The translations under genes and the position numbers were made by a program. A stretch of DNA of 64,000 bases from Thermodesulfitimonas autotrophica (GTDB taxonomy: Bacteria > Bacillota > Desulfotomaculia > Desulfotomaculales > Ammonificaceae): NCBI RefSeq assembly GCF_003815015.1, contig NZ_RKRE01000001.1, positions 380,460-444,459 of the forward strand. The letters are read 5' to 3'. The notes below the pieces were generated by a model that did no database searches, had not been told where the DNA came from, and saw only the letters and a program-made list of their open reading frames with translations. How positions within the stretch are numbered: the first letter of the stretch is position 1; every line of letters starts with the position of its first letter. Shown in pieces: positions 37,061-45,332 of the stretch.

Positions 37061-38227
37061 TTAAGATTTGGCCGGACAAACATCGCAGGCTGGGCCGCGT
37101 TCTTTTTCTCTGGCCGCCAGATAGCTCCGCACGGCCGCAAGGACGGAGCCCGCTCCCGAGGAAGACGCCGTTAAGACCGGTATCCCCAGCTTCCTGGCCT
37201 CTTCTCTCAGGGGAGTGGTGATTTTGTGGCGACCGTATGCCGCGGTGATCACCACCAGGTCGGCGGATTTTAAGAGGTCAAGGTAGCCAGAGTCCGGCTC
37301 GGCGGCGTCGACAAAGACCGCTTCGGCGCCGAAGGACCCGGCCAAAGTTTCGCGGTAAGCTTCTTTCCGCCTGGGGTCCCCGGCGACCAGCACCCTCCTG
37401 CCCGCGAGCGGTCCGGGCGACGCGCCCCGGAGGGCGAGCTGCTCCCTGAGAGCGCTGTTTTCCCGGCGCAGGGCCTCGTTTTCGCGGGACAGTCTTTCCA
37501 GCGAGCGCCGCAGCTCTTCGAGCTGGCTCCGGTAGAAGAGCTCCGTTTCTTCGCTCCTCCGCAGGGCTTCGGCGGCCGCCCTCCTCTGTTCCCGCGCCTC
37601 CCGCGCCTTGTTTTTGAGCGCTTCCGAGGCGCGGGCGAGCTTCTTCTCCAGCCGGGCGCGCTCTTTCTCCAGGCTCCTGATCTCGGCGATCCTCCCGGTA
37701 ACGAGCATCTCCGCGTCGCGCAGCCGCGATTCCGTGTAGGCCCTGCACTTCCTGAGCGCATGGCGCCGCAGGCACGTTTCGTAATAGGCGCGGAACTCCT
37801 CTTCGATAAAGCCCTCGGGAAACGCGACGGGCACGCCGTTCGCCCGGAACACGAAGCGCGCGGCGTCCGCGTCCCGGTTGGACCGGTCAATCCTCTCAAG
37901 CAGGGCTTCGGCCTCTTCGGGAGAGCACCGGGTGAAAGCCTCCGGCAGGTTTATCTCGGCCAGGATTTGAACCGCCTTCCGGACCTCCGGGCGGGGAAAC
38001 CGGTTAAGAACGTAGGTCCCCAGCCTGTCGGCGCTCCTCCGCGCTTTTTCAGGAGCCCACCCACCGGCCAGGCGGAGCAAGATGTCTTTCTGGTCGGCGA
38101 GCGCGAGGCCGCACACGGCAAAGGCAGCGAAGCAGAACCAGTAGAAGTCCTCTTCGGTGCCCAGGTCGACGGGGACCCCGAAGGTTTCGCAGTCTTTCCG
38201 CAGACGCTCGAGTTCTTCGGTAAACAT
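37061..38227 (-). CDS. DUF2325-domain protein with coiled coil
   Basis: A 388-residue protein. The first 150 residues are helical, residues about 180-270 are a strong coiled coil (ALKNKAREAREQRRAAAEAL and onward), and residues 275-370 are a DUF2325 domain (GRRVLVAGDPRRKEAYRETL, then DLVVITAAYGRHKITTPLRE), a Rossmann-like fold of unknown function often seen on mobile elements. The C-terminus has a CDVC pair. It is 13 bp upstream of the primase gene. Confidence 0.75.
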   Translation of the reverse strand: MFTEELERLRKDCETFGVPVDLGTEEDFYWFCFAAFAVCGLALADQKDILLRLAGGWAPEKARRSADRLGTYVLNRFPRPEVRKAVQILAEINLPEAFTRCSPEEAEALLERIDRSNRDADAARFVFRANGVPVAFPEGFIEEEFRAYYETCLRRHALRKCRAYTESRLRDAEMLVTGRIAEIRSLEKERARLEKKLARASEALKNKAREAREQRRAAAEALRRSEETELFYRSQLEELRRSLERLSRENEALRRENSALREQLALRGASPGPLAGRRVLVAGDPRRKEAYRETLAGSFGAEAVFVDAAEPDSGYLDLLKSADLVVITAAYGRHKITTPLREEARKLGIPVLTASSSGAGSVLAAVRSYLAAREKERGPACDVCPAKS

Positions 38228-38239
38228 ACCAGCACCCTT

Positions 38240-39286
38240 TCAGTTGCAGTAGAGCGACCGGAGGAGCTCTTTTCTCCCGCGCCTGTCTTCCTCGGACCAC
38301 CACCGGGACTCGGCGCTTTCCGTAAAGGTGTGGTTCCGGCGCCTGCCGGGAGGGACGTTGCGCCGGTCTTCCTTGCCGCCCCCGCCGGCCAGGCGCGCGC
38401 AGATCGCTTTGAGGTAGAGGAGCGGTTTCCTTACTTCCTGGGCCTCAATCGCCTGGCGGAGTTCCTCTATGGCTTCGTACACGCGGGCGTAGCCGTGCTC
38501 CGCGAGCAGAGACCCGATCAAGAGGCGGTCGCCCTTCGAAGGCTTCACCCTCTTGATGCTCCGGTACTCCTGGACCAACTCGGCAACGAGCTCGTCGTCT
38601 TCCGTTACTGTTTTTGCCGCGGAGCCTGCTGTGCGGGCCTGCGGGCACTTATCCGCTGAGGGGGCCTCTCGGGAGGGCGCACGCGCGTGCACTTTTTCCC
38701 CAGGATTGTTTCCTTCAGGGGGGTGCTTGCCTGCGCCCTCCCCCCAGGAGGAGGGTAGGGAGGTGGGTACATCTTCTAGTTCAGTAGGTATTCTTATATG
38801 GGTATTGTTCGGGTCAACCTGCTTTACCACCTGGTCAACGTCGTTTACCACCTGGTAAAACTGGTTTACCACCCCCTCCTCCTTGCCGGTGATATTTTTT
38901 ACCGGTGGTAAAGCTGCTTTACCACCCCCCTCTTTTTTGTCGCGGTCGGCCTGTTTCTCCGGTTCGGGGGTTACAAGGAGGTAAACGTTGGTCTGGTGTT
39001 CCTGCTTCGCGGTGACGCGGCCCGTCCGGACGAGCCAGCCCTTCTCCTCCAGCTCTTTCAGCGCCTTGATCACAGTTGGCTTGCTGAGGCCGCAGCGCGA
39101 GGCTATGGTGTTCAGAGAGGGATAGGCGGCCCTCTCCCCGTCCGCGCACCTGGCCAGATAAAGCCTCACCAGTTTCGCGTTCGCGGAAAGGTCCGAGTCG
39201 AACACCGCGTTGTGGTCCCAGAACCAGTCCTTTCGCCTGGCGTCCTGCAGGACGTCCGTAACAATAAGCTCCTTGTTAGCCATTGA
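38240..39286 (-). CDS. RepA-like winged-HTH replication initiator with iteron-like DNA in its gene
   Basis: About 348 residues. The N-terminal winged HTH (SDLSANAKLVRLYLARCADG, then SLNTIASRCGLSKPTVIKAL and LEEKGWLVRTGRV) is followed by a low-complexity linker and a helical C-terminus (YRSIKRVKPSKGDRLLIGSL) of DnaD-like character. Its DNA contains three 21-bp spaced copies of TTTACCACC plus inverted copies (38812-38925), a layout known from RepA_N plasmids whose origin lies inside rep. ATG 39286 (ANKELIV) is preferred over 39316 because CGAGGAGG lies 10 nt upstream. Confidence 0.7.
   Translation of the reverse strand, partial: SMANKELIVTDVLQDARRKDWFWDHNAVFDSDLSANAKLVRLYLARCADGERAAYPSLNTIASRCGLSKPTVIKALKELEEKGWLVRTGRVTAKQEHQTNVYLLVTPEPEKQADRDKKEGGGKAALPPVKNITGKEEGVVNQFYQVVNDVDQVVKQVDPNNTHIRIPTELEDVPTSLPSSWGEGAGKHPPEGNNPGEKVHARAPSREAPSADKCPQARTAGSAAKTVTEDDELVAELVQEYRSIKRVKPSKGDRLLIGSLLAEHGYARVYEAIEELRQAIEAQEVRKPLLYLKAICARLAGGGGKEDRRNVPPGRRRNHTFTESAESRWWSEEDRRGRKELLRSLYCN
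38812..38925. repeat. Iteron-like 21-bp repeats inside the initiator gene
   Basis: TTTACCACC occurs at 38823, 38844 and 38865 (spacing exactly 21 bp) and again at 38918, with TTTACCGG and the inverted GGTGGTAAA around 38898-38912, and GGTCAAC half-sites at 38812 and 38833. They encode the VVNxxxQ heptad-like stretch of the protein. A replication origin of the RepA_N kind would look like this, but a coding-constrained repeat is the alternative. Confidence 0.55.
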
Positions 39287-39311
39287 GCAAAGCCTCCTCG
39301 AAAATTTTCCG

Positions 39312-39352
39312 CCCAAAAGAAAAAAGCGGCCCCGCCTCTAAAGCGGGACCGC
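39312..39352 (-). terminator. Terminator before the initiator gene
   Basis: A GC-rich hairpin (39326-39352) with a T-rich tail on the minus strand. It ends the integrase-side transcript and sits about 40 bp before the start of the RepA-like gene. Confidence 0.75.
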
Positions 39353-39364
39353 CCAAAAAGCTAA

Positions 39365-39871
39365 TCAGAGTTTCGCCAGCAGGCTTGCCGCCAGGGCTTT
39401 CAATTCAGGCCATGCCAGCCAGCAGCACGCCAGGAACATTCCGGGCGCGACAACCAGGCGCTCGAGCAACGACATCGGCTCCACCAGGGGTATCCTGAAG
39501 CGCGTCTTCAGCGGCCAGAGCCACGGCACTCCGGGAGGATTCAACGTGTCCGTGACGAGGTGCGAGAGGTAGCCGGCCAGAACCGGCACGAACAGCCATG
39601 TTTTGAACCCGTGCCCGAACAGGTACGTCAGCGCGAGCGAGACGGCGGTCGCGCCGAGCAAGGAGTGCAGGGGACCCCGGTGTTTAACGGACGCCTTCAG
39701 CGTCCAGGAAATCGGCGGGACCTTCCTGCCGATCCAGGAGTCCGGGCTGTCGATGTCGGGCAGGAGCGCCGCCAGGCCGGATATCCCGGCGGAAACCAGC
39801 GCCGTCTCCGTGTGCCCGGACAGGAGCAGCCCTGCGGAGACGCCCGCGAACAGGTGGGTGTACCAGAGCAT
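39365..39871 (-). CDS. DUF457-type inner membrane metal-dependent hydrolase
   Basis: A 168-residue membrane protein of the YdjM/DUF457 family. The signature MLWYTHLFAGVSAGLLLSGH, then LLPDIDSP, SVKHRGPLHSLLGA and LAGYLSHLVTDTLNPPGVPW, carries the His and Asp residues expected to bind metal. The family is LexA-associated in some bacteria, but its role is unclear. It lies 5 bp downstream of the P-loop NTPase gene. Confidence 0.8.
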   Translation of the reverse strand: MLWYTHLFAGVSAGLLLSGHTETALVSAGISGLAALLPDIDSPDSWIGRKVPPISWTLKASVKHRGPLHSLLGATAVSLALTYLFGHGFKTWLFVPVLAGYLSHLVTDTLNPPGVPWLWPLKTRFRIPLVEPMSLLERLVVAPGMFLACCWLAWPELKALAASLLAKL

Positions 39872-39875
39872 GACA

Positions 39876-40430
39876 TCAACTCCCCGCGGAAAACTTTCTC
39901 GAGCGGACGAATTCCAGGACGTGGGCCAGCCTCTCGCCGGGAGCGACTCCTTCCAGGCCGAGCACCTTCGCGCCGCGCAGGAGAGATAGCTCCCTGCGTA
40001 TGCAGGCGTCCACCTCCGCGTGGTGTTCGCCCAGCCGGAACCCGTCCCCGCCGGACAAAACGAGCGGCGGGACGTAGACGATCAGGTCGAGCCTTCGGTA
40101 GGCGTGCAGCCGCGCCTTGAAGAAGTAGCGCTCCGCGCCTTCGTCCCCGAGGTACAGATTCCAGTAGGCGATGCAGTCCAGAGTGCAGCGGTCGCTGACG
40201 AAGCCCTGCGGGTGCGCCAGCTGCGCCCTGATCTGCTCCTCCAGGACCCGCTCCTGGAACTCCCGCGCGAGATCCGGATTCCGGAAAAGCTCTTCGCAGG
40301 TTTTGACCTCCATTTGCCTGGCCACCAGCCGGGCGCGCTCCGTGATCAGCGGCAGCCCGAGTTCTTCTGAAAGCGCCCGCGCCAGGGTGGTCTTCCCCGT
40401 GCCGTGCGCTCCGGTGATCGCGATCCGCAA
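39876..40430 (-). CDS. AAA_28-type P-loop NTPase/kinase
   Basis: A 184-residue protein starting MRIAITGAHGTGKTTLARAL, with the P-loop at residues 7-14. The layout, LITERARLVARQMEVK, FVSDRCTLDCIAYWNLY with the Walker B-like Asp, and YVPPLVLSGGDGFR, matches AAA_28/NadR kinase-like ATPases. It may phosphorylate a nucleotide or metabolite. AAAGGAGG precedes the ATG. Confidence 0.75.
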   Translation of the reverse strand: MRIAITGAHGTGKTTLARALSEELGLPLITERARLVARQMEVKTCEELFRNPDLAREFQERVLEEQIRAQLAHPQGFVSDRCTLDCIAYWNLYLGDEGAERYFFKARLHAYRRLDLIVYVPPLVLSGGDGFRLGEHHAEVDACIRRELSLLRGAKVLGLEGVAPGERLAHVLEFVRSRKFSAGS

Positions 40431-40465
40431 AGCCTATGCATCCTCCTTTCAGGTTCTTATATTGA

Positions 40466-40500
40466 TAAAAAAAAAGAGCCCCCGAGTAAGGAGGCCTTTT
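40466..40500 (-). terminator. Terminator after the integrase gene
   Basis: A weak GC hairpin (about 40475-40500) with a run of nine T on the minus strand, between the integrase and the P-loop NTPase. Confidence 0.6.
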
Positions 40501-40537
40501 AAAAAGCGAGAGACAAGTTTCCGGCTCTTTGTTCGCG

Positions 40538-41407
40538 CTACTCCCAGCTCAGCTTTTCCACCGCTTTCTCCAGGTCGGTCCTGCCCGGTTTTGTGTAGAC
40601 TGCCGTGGTGTCAAGCGAAGCGTGTCCGGCCAAAAGCGCAACCCGGTCCAAACTCTCCCCCGCGTCCACCAGCATCTTGCAGAAAGTGTGCCGGAGTTTG
40701 TGCGGGGTCACGTCTACGCCCGCCAGCCTGCCGAGTTCTTTCAGGCGCTTCTGGGCGGCGCGGGGAGTCATAGAACTACCGTTCCTACCGGGGAAAAGCC
40801 AGCCACCGGAAACGTCTTTCATGTATTCGGATAGGATCTTCCGGGCCGTGGCGTTCAGAGGTACCTCCCGGTAGGTACCGCCTTTGCCCTGTCTTACCTT
40901 AACGTGGCCGCTTCTGTCTCGGATTACGATGTCTTGTGTTTTAAGCGACAGGGCTTCGGAAATGCGCAAACCTGCGTGTAAAAGGAGCGTGAAGAGCGCC
41001 CTGTCCCTTGCCGTGCCGTGCTTCTGCACACTCCGGGCAAGGGCCGCCACCTCCCTCCGGTCAAGCCACCTCGGGGGCGGGGCCTCTCTCGCAGGCCGCT
41101 TCACCTCCTCCGCCGGGTTTGCCTGCGCCAGCCCACTCTTGCAGGCCCAGGTGAAAAAAGCGCTCAGAACGTCCAGGTGGAGCTTCACCGTCGCCGGTTT
41201 CCGCTTGCGGTTTTGCAGGTGACGGCGGTAGTCGGCCACGTCGAGTTCGGTCACCGCCGCCGGGTTAAAGGGTTCCCCCGTCGTCCGTCCCCACCAGGAG
41301 GCGAAGCACCCCAGGCAGGTCAAGTACGCCTTGACTGTGCCTGTAGCCAGCCCCCGACCAAGAAGATGTAGTTTGAAACCCGTCAGGCAATCGTCCGCAT
41401 TACCCAC
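40538..41407 (-). CDS. Tyrosine recombinase (integrase)
   Basis: A 289-residue XerC/D-type recombinase. The N-terminal SAM-like core-binding domain occupies residues 1-100 and the catalytic domain 110-289, with Arg148, Lys175, His236, Arg239, His262 and the nucleophile Tyr271 all visible. It is the expected integrase of the mobile element. It starts at GTG 41407, and a large palindrome (41416-41487) lies directly upstream. The attachment site is not obvious from the sequence. Confidence 0.9.
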   Translation of the reverse strand: MGNADDCLTGFKLHLLGRGLATGTVKAYLTCLGCFASWWGRTTGEPFNPAAVTELDVADYRRHLQNRKRKPATVKLHLDVLSAFFTWACKSGLAQANPAEEVKRPAREAPPPRWLDRREVAALARSVQKHGTARDRALFTLLLHAGLRISEALSLKTQDIVIRDRSGHVKVRQGKGGTYREVPLNATARKILSEYMKDVSGGWLFPGRNGSSMTPRAAQKRLKELGRLAGVDVTPHKLRHTFCKMLVDAGESLDRVALLAGHASLDTTAVYTKPGRTDLEKAVEKLSWE

Positions 41408-41415
41408 CGAGCATT

Positions 41416-41487
41416 CCTGGTTCGTACAACCTACCTGAAATTAACCGGTTTTTACCGGATTTCAGGCAGGGACCCCTCCGAACCAGG
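41416..41487. repeat. Nested palindrome upstream of the integrase
   Basis: Outer arms CCTGGTTCG (41416-41424) and CGAACCAGG (41479-41487) enclose CCTGAAAT (41434-41441) and ATTTCAGG (41459-41466), which enclose CCGGT (41445-41449) and ACCGG (41454-41458). It lies 9 bp before the integrase start codon and may bind a regulator or recombinase, or be a transposon end. Confidence 0.6.
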
Positions 41488-41736
41488 CACGCACCTCCTT
41501 TCGCCTGAAATTTACCCCAAAAGGGGCAGGAAGTGTTAAGGGGTCCAGGCCCAGGAGTCCCACCCGGAGCCCAGACGGAACCGTTGATCCGGCTCCTGTC
41601 TCCAGGGCCTGCCCGCTTAGCCACGGGGGCACCCGCGAGCAGGTCTGCCTGAAGAGAGGCGGTGTCATTTCGCCGCCGCCCAGGCCGCCCTGTCAGGGCG
41701 CCTACCAGGTTTTTCCGAACACCCGGCTAAACAGAG
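41488..41736 (-). ncRNA. Candidate guide-RNA (omega RNA) region 3' of tnpB
   Basis: The 330-bp gap 41408-41736 holds no convincing gene. This part lies directly 3' of the TnpB gene on the same strand and has several short GC-rich hairpins (for example CCTG-GAGA-CAGG within 41575-41610). TnpB guide RNAs are encoded at exactly this position, so a guide RNA scaffold plus transposon right end is a reasonable guess. The RNA is not demonstrated. Confidence 0.4.
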
Positions 41737-43431
41737 TCACTGAAAAGCCAGAGCCAGACGCTTTAGCTTCCTCCAGACCGAGTTGAAGCTTGCCTGCTCC
41801 GTGGGGCAGAGCCCGTTGTGCAAGTTAAGCTTTTTCTCGGCCCGGGAGAGGCTGGCTCTGACCCAGCTCATCCCTTTTTCTTCCCCAGGCAAGGGACTAC
41901 CAGACACCAGCTTCTCCTTTATCCGAGCAATGAACTCTCTTATCTCGCGGGTGATTTTCTCTTTTAGTCCCATGGCCCGGCGGCCTATCACCAAAGCTGC
42001 CGCACAATGAACCGGGATACTAAAGCGCTTTTGGTACTTCAAAAGCCCTATGGTGGAAGTGTGCCGGGGAGAGACGAGTTTATAGCCAACTCTCTCCTTC
42101 ACCGCTCGGCGGAGTACCGCATGCAGTAGCCGGGAGAAGGGGAAGTTGGAAAAGAGCCGGTTAAGCTTTTTGCCCAGGACCAGCCGATCCTTGCCGAAGG
42201 AAAGGTCTTCTAAGGCCAGAGGCTTTCCGCAAGCTTTAGCTACCTCCACCACCGCCTTGGTTAAGACCCCGATCAGGTAGTCCCGGCGGTGGCAGGAAGC
42301 ATAGCCTAGCTCCGGCACCCGCAGGTAAAGGAACCCCTGCGGGTAGAAGACGACCCGGAACTCTCCTTCGTACTTGTGCAGGCTCCTGGGAAAGACCTCT
42401 TCTAGCAGCGCTTTGATGCCTTCCGGCCATGGCTCGGGAAAGCCGTACTTGTTTAAGTTGGCCAGGCCCAGGCCGTCGGGGTTGGTGTCTACGGCTATTA
42501 AGCCTGGAGAGGAGTTGAACTCCGGCAGTTCCTCCAGTTCGAAGGTAAGGTAAACGATGTAGCGGCCGTCGAGGCGCCGGATGATCTCTGCGGAATAGGG
42601 TGCGTCCCTGCTCAAGAGCTCTAGCACCCTGGCCCTGTGCTTTTCCGGGAGCCAGAGCCTCCCCCTGACTTTAGGAGCCCGGCTCATCTTGGGGCGGCCC
42701 TTTTTGTCCGCACCGATCTGCTTTGAAAGGTGGGAGATGGTTACCTCCAGGTAGAAGTCCTGCTTTTCGTGATCGAAAGAGACTTTGATGTTGGGGTTGC
42801 CCCTTTTACTCGTGTCTCCCCTGGAGTAAAGCCGGTTTTTCCTCGCGGCCCGCCACTGGGTACGGGTGGCTTTTCCCCTGCACACCTTCCTCCAGAGCTT
42901 CCTACCGCCGAAGACGACCTTGGGCACGGTGCCGTTTCTTTTGTGCTCTCTCAGTTCACAGAGTTTTTTCTCCAGCCGGGCGACCTTCTTTTCCCGACCC
43001 TTTACCGCCAGGCGGAACTTCTCAAGCTTTTCCTGATCAGCACCTTCTTTTTCAGCGCGGGCAAGCTTTTTAGCAGAAAAGCTTAAGGCTTTCCTTGCCC
43101 GCCCGAGCTTCTTGCGGGTCTCTTCTATCTCTTTGTCGAGGAGCTCTTTCTGAGAGTCGAGGACGGCCTGGGCTTTGAGCCTGGCGTCGTCAACAAAGCG
43201 GGAGTTGAGGCCGAAAAACTCTTGCCCCAGCTTCTTTATCACGTTTCGAGGAAAACCTTCCAAAAGGCGCTTGAAGGCCCAGCGGAGGCAAGAAGAGAAG
43301 AGCCGCATTTCCGTCTGCAGGGGGTTTTCTTCTCCCCGGCTCCATTTTTCCGACTTAGAAGGTGGGAAGTCTTCCGGGAAGAACTCCCCGCAGACGGTGA
43401 AGATTTTAAGGTCTGGCTTGACCTTCGGCAC
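41737..43431 (-). CDS. TnpB-like IS200/IS605 protein without zinc ribbon
   Basis: A 564-residue OrfB/TnpB-related protein with an N-terminal coiled coil (residues 85-170), RuvC-I LIAVDTNPDG with Asp315, RuvC-II LALEDLSF with Glu408, and the SIPVHCAAALVIGRRAMG segment near 471-488 where RuvC-III would be, with His475 in place of the expected Asp. The CxxC zinc ribbon is missing. No tnpA is present. It lies between the integrase and the chromosome and could be a later insertion into the element end. ATG start, stop 41737. Confidence 0.7.
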   Translation of the reverse strand: MPKVKPDLKIFTVCGEFFPEDFPPSKSEKWSRGEENPLQTEMRLFSSCLRWAFKRLLEGFPRNVIKKLGQEFFGLNSRFVDDARLKAQAVLDSQKELLDKEIEETRKKLGRARKALSFSAKKLARAEKEGADQEKLEKFRLAVKGREKKVARLEKKLCELREHKRNGTVPKVVFGGRKLWRKVCRGKATRTQWRAARKNRLYSRGDTSKRGNPNIKVSFDHEKQDFYLEVTISHLSKQIGADKKGRPKMSRAPKVRGRLWLPEKHRARVLELLSRDAPYSAEIIRRLDGRYIVYLTFELEELPEFNSSPGLIAVDTNPDGLGLANLNKYGFPEPWPEGIKALLEEVFPRSLHKYEGEFRVVFYPQGFLYLRVPELGYASCHRRDYLIGVLTKAVVEVAKACGKPLALEDLSFGKDRLVLGKKLNRLFSNFPFSRLLHAVLRRAVKERVGYKLVSPRHTSTIGLLKYQKRFSIPVHCAAALVIGRRAMGLKEKITREIREFIARIKEKLVSGSPLPGEEKGMSWVRASLSRAEKKLNLHNGLCPTEQASFNSVWRKLKRLALAFQ

Positions 43432-43870
43432 TCTCCATCAGCTCCCGCGAGTTCCTTTTTCCCGCTTTCTTGATGGACAAAAACTTCGCGCTTTTATGGC
43501 AACAAGTCGTTCAGAAACAGTCTACTCTAGTTATGTTTTCCGCAGCTGCTGCATTCCTCCCCTCCGGTTTGGTTTTGCGAATAAAAAATCCTGTCTTAGC
43601 AAACCGCCTCCGGCCTGGTTTTGCGTCCTTTGGCGGCATTTTGCTTTGCAAAATCGAGGTTATGCGAACTGCCTGACCAAAAACGGCCGCCGCAGGCCCC
43701 GCCCTTTAGGGTTGGGGATAAAAAGTCGCTGAAAGATTCTGGCCCACAACTCTTCCTGAGCGTCGCGGCACAACCCGCTGAACTTATGCGCTTCGTTCCG
43801 CACATCTTCCCAAGTTTTTGCAGAACGCGACGGCTTCCTGGGCACTGCTCATTTTCCATTCGCTGTCGGG
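43432..43870. other. Element-chromosome transition region, 439 bp
   Basis: No clear gene. A minus-strand frame of 61 codons at 43660-43845 (MPRKPSRSAKTWEDVRNEAH onward, ending RRPFLVRQFA) is plausible as a remnant of a longer gene. A direct repeat (CCTCCGGTTTGGTTTTGCG near 43560 and CCTCCGGCCTGGTTTTGCG near 43607) lies 47 bp apart. The tnpB start and the spoVAF stop bracket it, so one end of the mobile element may lie here. Confidence 0.35.
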
Positions 43871-45295
43871 CTATAAGCTTCTGAAATGCGGTTGAAGCCA
43901 GTAACCACGCGGGTTTACAGGCCAGAGTAGCGACAAGGACACAATCGGCACACCGAAAGAACGCGTAAGCAAAAGAAAACTAAAGGCCACGACTGTGCCG
44001 ATGATAAAACCAGGAAGGCGCAGGAGGCCGGTCAAAATGAGAATGAAAAGGCGCGTCAGCCGGTTTGCCTGCGCCAGCTCAAAGGATGGGGTTAAGAAGG
44101 TGCCGATTGCGGCTGTCGCCGTGTAAAGGATAACTTCGGGACCGAAAAGCCCGACCCGGGCCGCAAGGTCGCCAAGGAGGACGGCAGCGATGATGCCGGT
44201 AGAGGTAGCGATGGGGCTTGGGGTGTGGATGGTGGCCATCCGGATCATGTCGATGGCGACTTCCGCGATGAGGAACTGGATGAAGAGGGGCACTGCACCT
44301 ATTTTTTTCGGCCCGATGAACTTGAGTTCCGGCGGCAGAAGGCCGGGTTCAAGGGATACCAAGAGCCAGAGCGGTGTTAGAAATACCGAAATAAACACCC
44401 CGGCGAAGCGAACCCACCGCAGGTAAACGCCGACCGTGGGGCTCTGGCGGAACTCCTCGGCGTGCTGGAGGTGGTGAAAATAGGTGGTCGGCAGGATCAT
44501 TACACTTGGGGAAGTGTCTACTAGGACCAGCACGTGGCCGTCGAGCAGGTGTGCCGCCGCCACATCCGGCCGCTCGGTGTAGCGCACGCGGGGAAAGGGG
44601 TTCCAGTAGGTGCCCGGGGTGATGAGCTCCTCTACGGATTTTTCCGCCATCGGTAGCCCGTCGATTTTAATCTTATTTACCTTCTCCCGCACGCTGTCCA
44701 CCAAATCCGGGTTGGCAATGTCTTCAATGTAAGCAAGAGCGATATCCGTTTTTGAACGGGCACCGGCGGTCAAATGTTCGATGCGCAGCCGGGGGTCGCG
44801 CACTCGCCGCCGGATGAGCGCGGTGTTATGGACCAGAGTTTCGGTGAAGCCATCACGCGAGCCGCGGGTAACTTTTTCCAGGTCGGGCTCGTCAGGCATA
44901 CGGGCCGGGTAAACGCGAAGGTCAATGACGATCGCCTGCGCCTCGCCATCAATGAGAAAAACGGTGGGCCCGCTCAAAGCAGTATCGATGACCTCTTCGA
45001 GCGTGCCGACCGTCTTGACTTCGCCGAAGGTAACGTACCGGTAGAAAAGTTTCTTGAAGGTGTTCAGCGTGATTTCGGCAGCCTCGAGCCGCGCCAGCTC
45101 TTTCAAAATGAGGGTTAGCGGCTCGTCCTTAACAAAGGCGTCAACGAAGAGAAGGGCCGCTTTGCGGCCGCCGACTTCGATTTCCCGGAGGATGAGGTCA
45201 AAGTTTTTCTTAAAGACAAGCCGTTCGTCGAGCTTGCGGAGGTTATCTGCCAGATCCTTGGCCAAAGGAGTCTTTGTTTGCGCTTCAGCTACCAT
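43871..45295 (-). CDS. spoVAF: SpoVAF, GerA-family spore germination protein
   Basis: A 474-residue GerA/SpoVAF protein. The N-terminal cytoplasmic half (to about residue 280) has the LREIEVGGRKAALLFVDAFV start and GSRDGFTETLVHNTALIRRR motif, then FPRVRYTERPDVAAAHLLDG. The C-terminal half has five or so membrane helices (about 315-450) with IMILP-type loops. SpoVAF associates with SpoVA channel proteins in the spore inner membrane. ATG 45295 (AEAQTKTP) is chosen because AGGTGG precedes it and the upstream frame overlaps spoVAE. Confidence 0.9.
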   Translation of the reverse strand: MVAEAQTKTPLAKDLADNLRKLDERLVFKKNFDLILREIEVGGRKAALLFVDAFVKDEPLTLILKELARLEAAEITLNTFKKLFYRYVTFGEVKTVGTLEEVIDTALSGPTVFLIDGEAQAIVIDLRVYPARMPDEPDLEKVTRGSRDGFTETLVHNTALIRRRVRDPRLRIEHLTAGARSKTDIALAYIEDIANPDLVDSVREKVNKIKIDGLPMAEKSVEELITPGTYWNPFPRVRYTERPDVAAAHLLDGHVLVLVDTSPSVMILPTTYFHHLQHAEEFRQSPTVGVYLRWVRFAGVFISVFLTPLWLLVSLEPGLLPPELKFIGPKKIGAVPLFIQFLIAEVAIDMIRMATIHTPSPIATSTGIIAAVLLGDLAARVGLFGPEVILYTATAAIGTFLTPSFELAQANRLTRLFILILTGLLRLPGFIIGTVVAFSFLLLTRSFGVPIVSLSLLWPVNPRGYWLQPHFRSL

Positions 45296-45332
45296 CAAAC
45301 CACCTGCTGCCTTGTTTTTTAATCCGAAAAGC

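Noticed and set aside
38680-38700. GCGCACGCGCGTGC palindrome near 38.69 kb as a terminator
   Set aside because: It lies inside the RepA-like coding region and has no T tract on the minus strand.
41540-41640. Possible tRNA in the integrase-tnpB gap
   Set aside because: Short tRNA-like words occur, but no acceptor stem or standard T loop can be drawn; a transposon guide-RNA region fits better.
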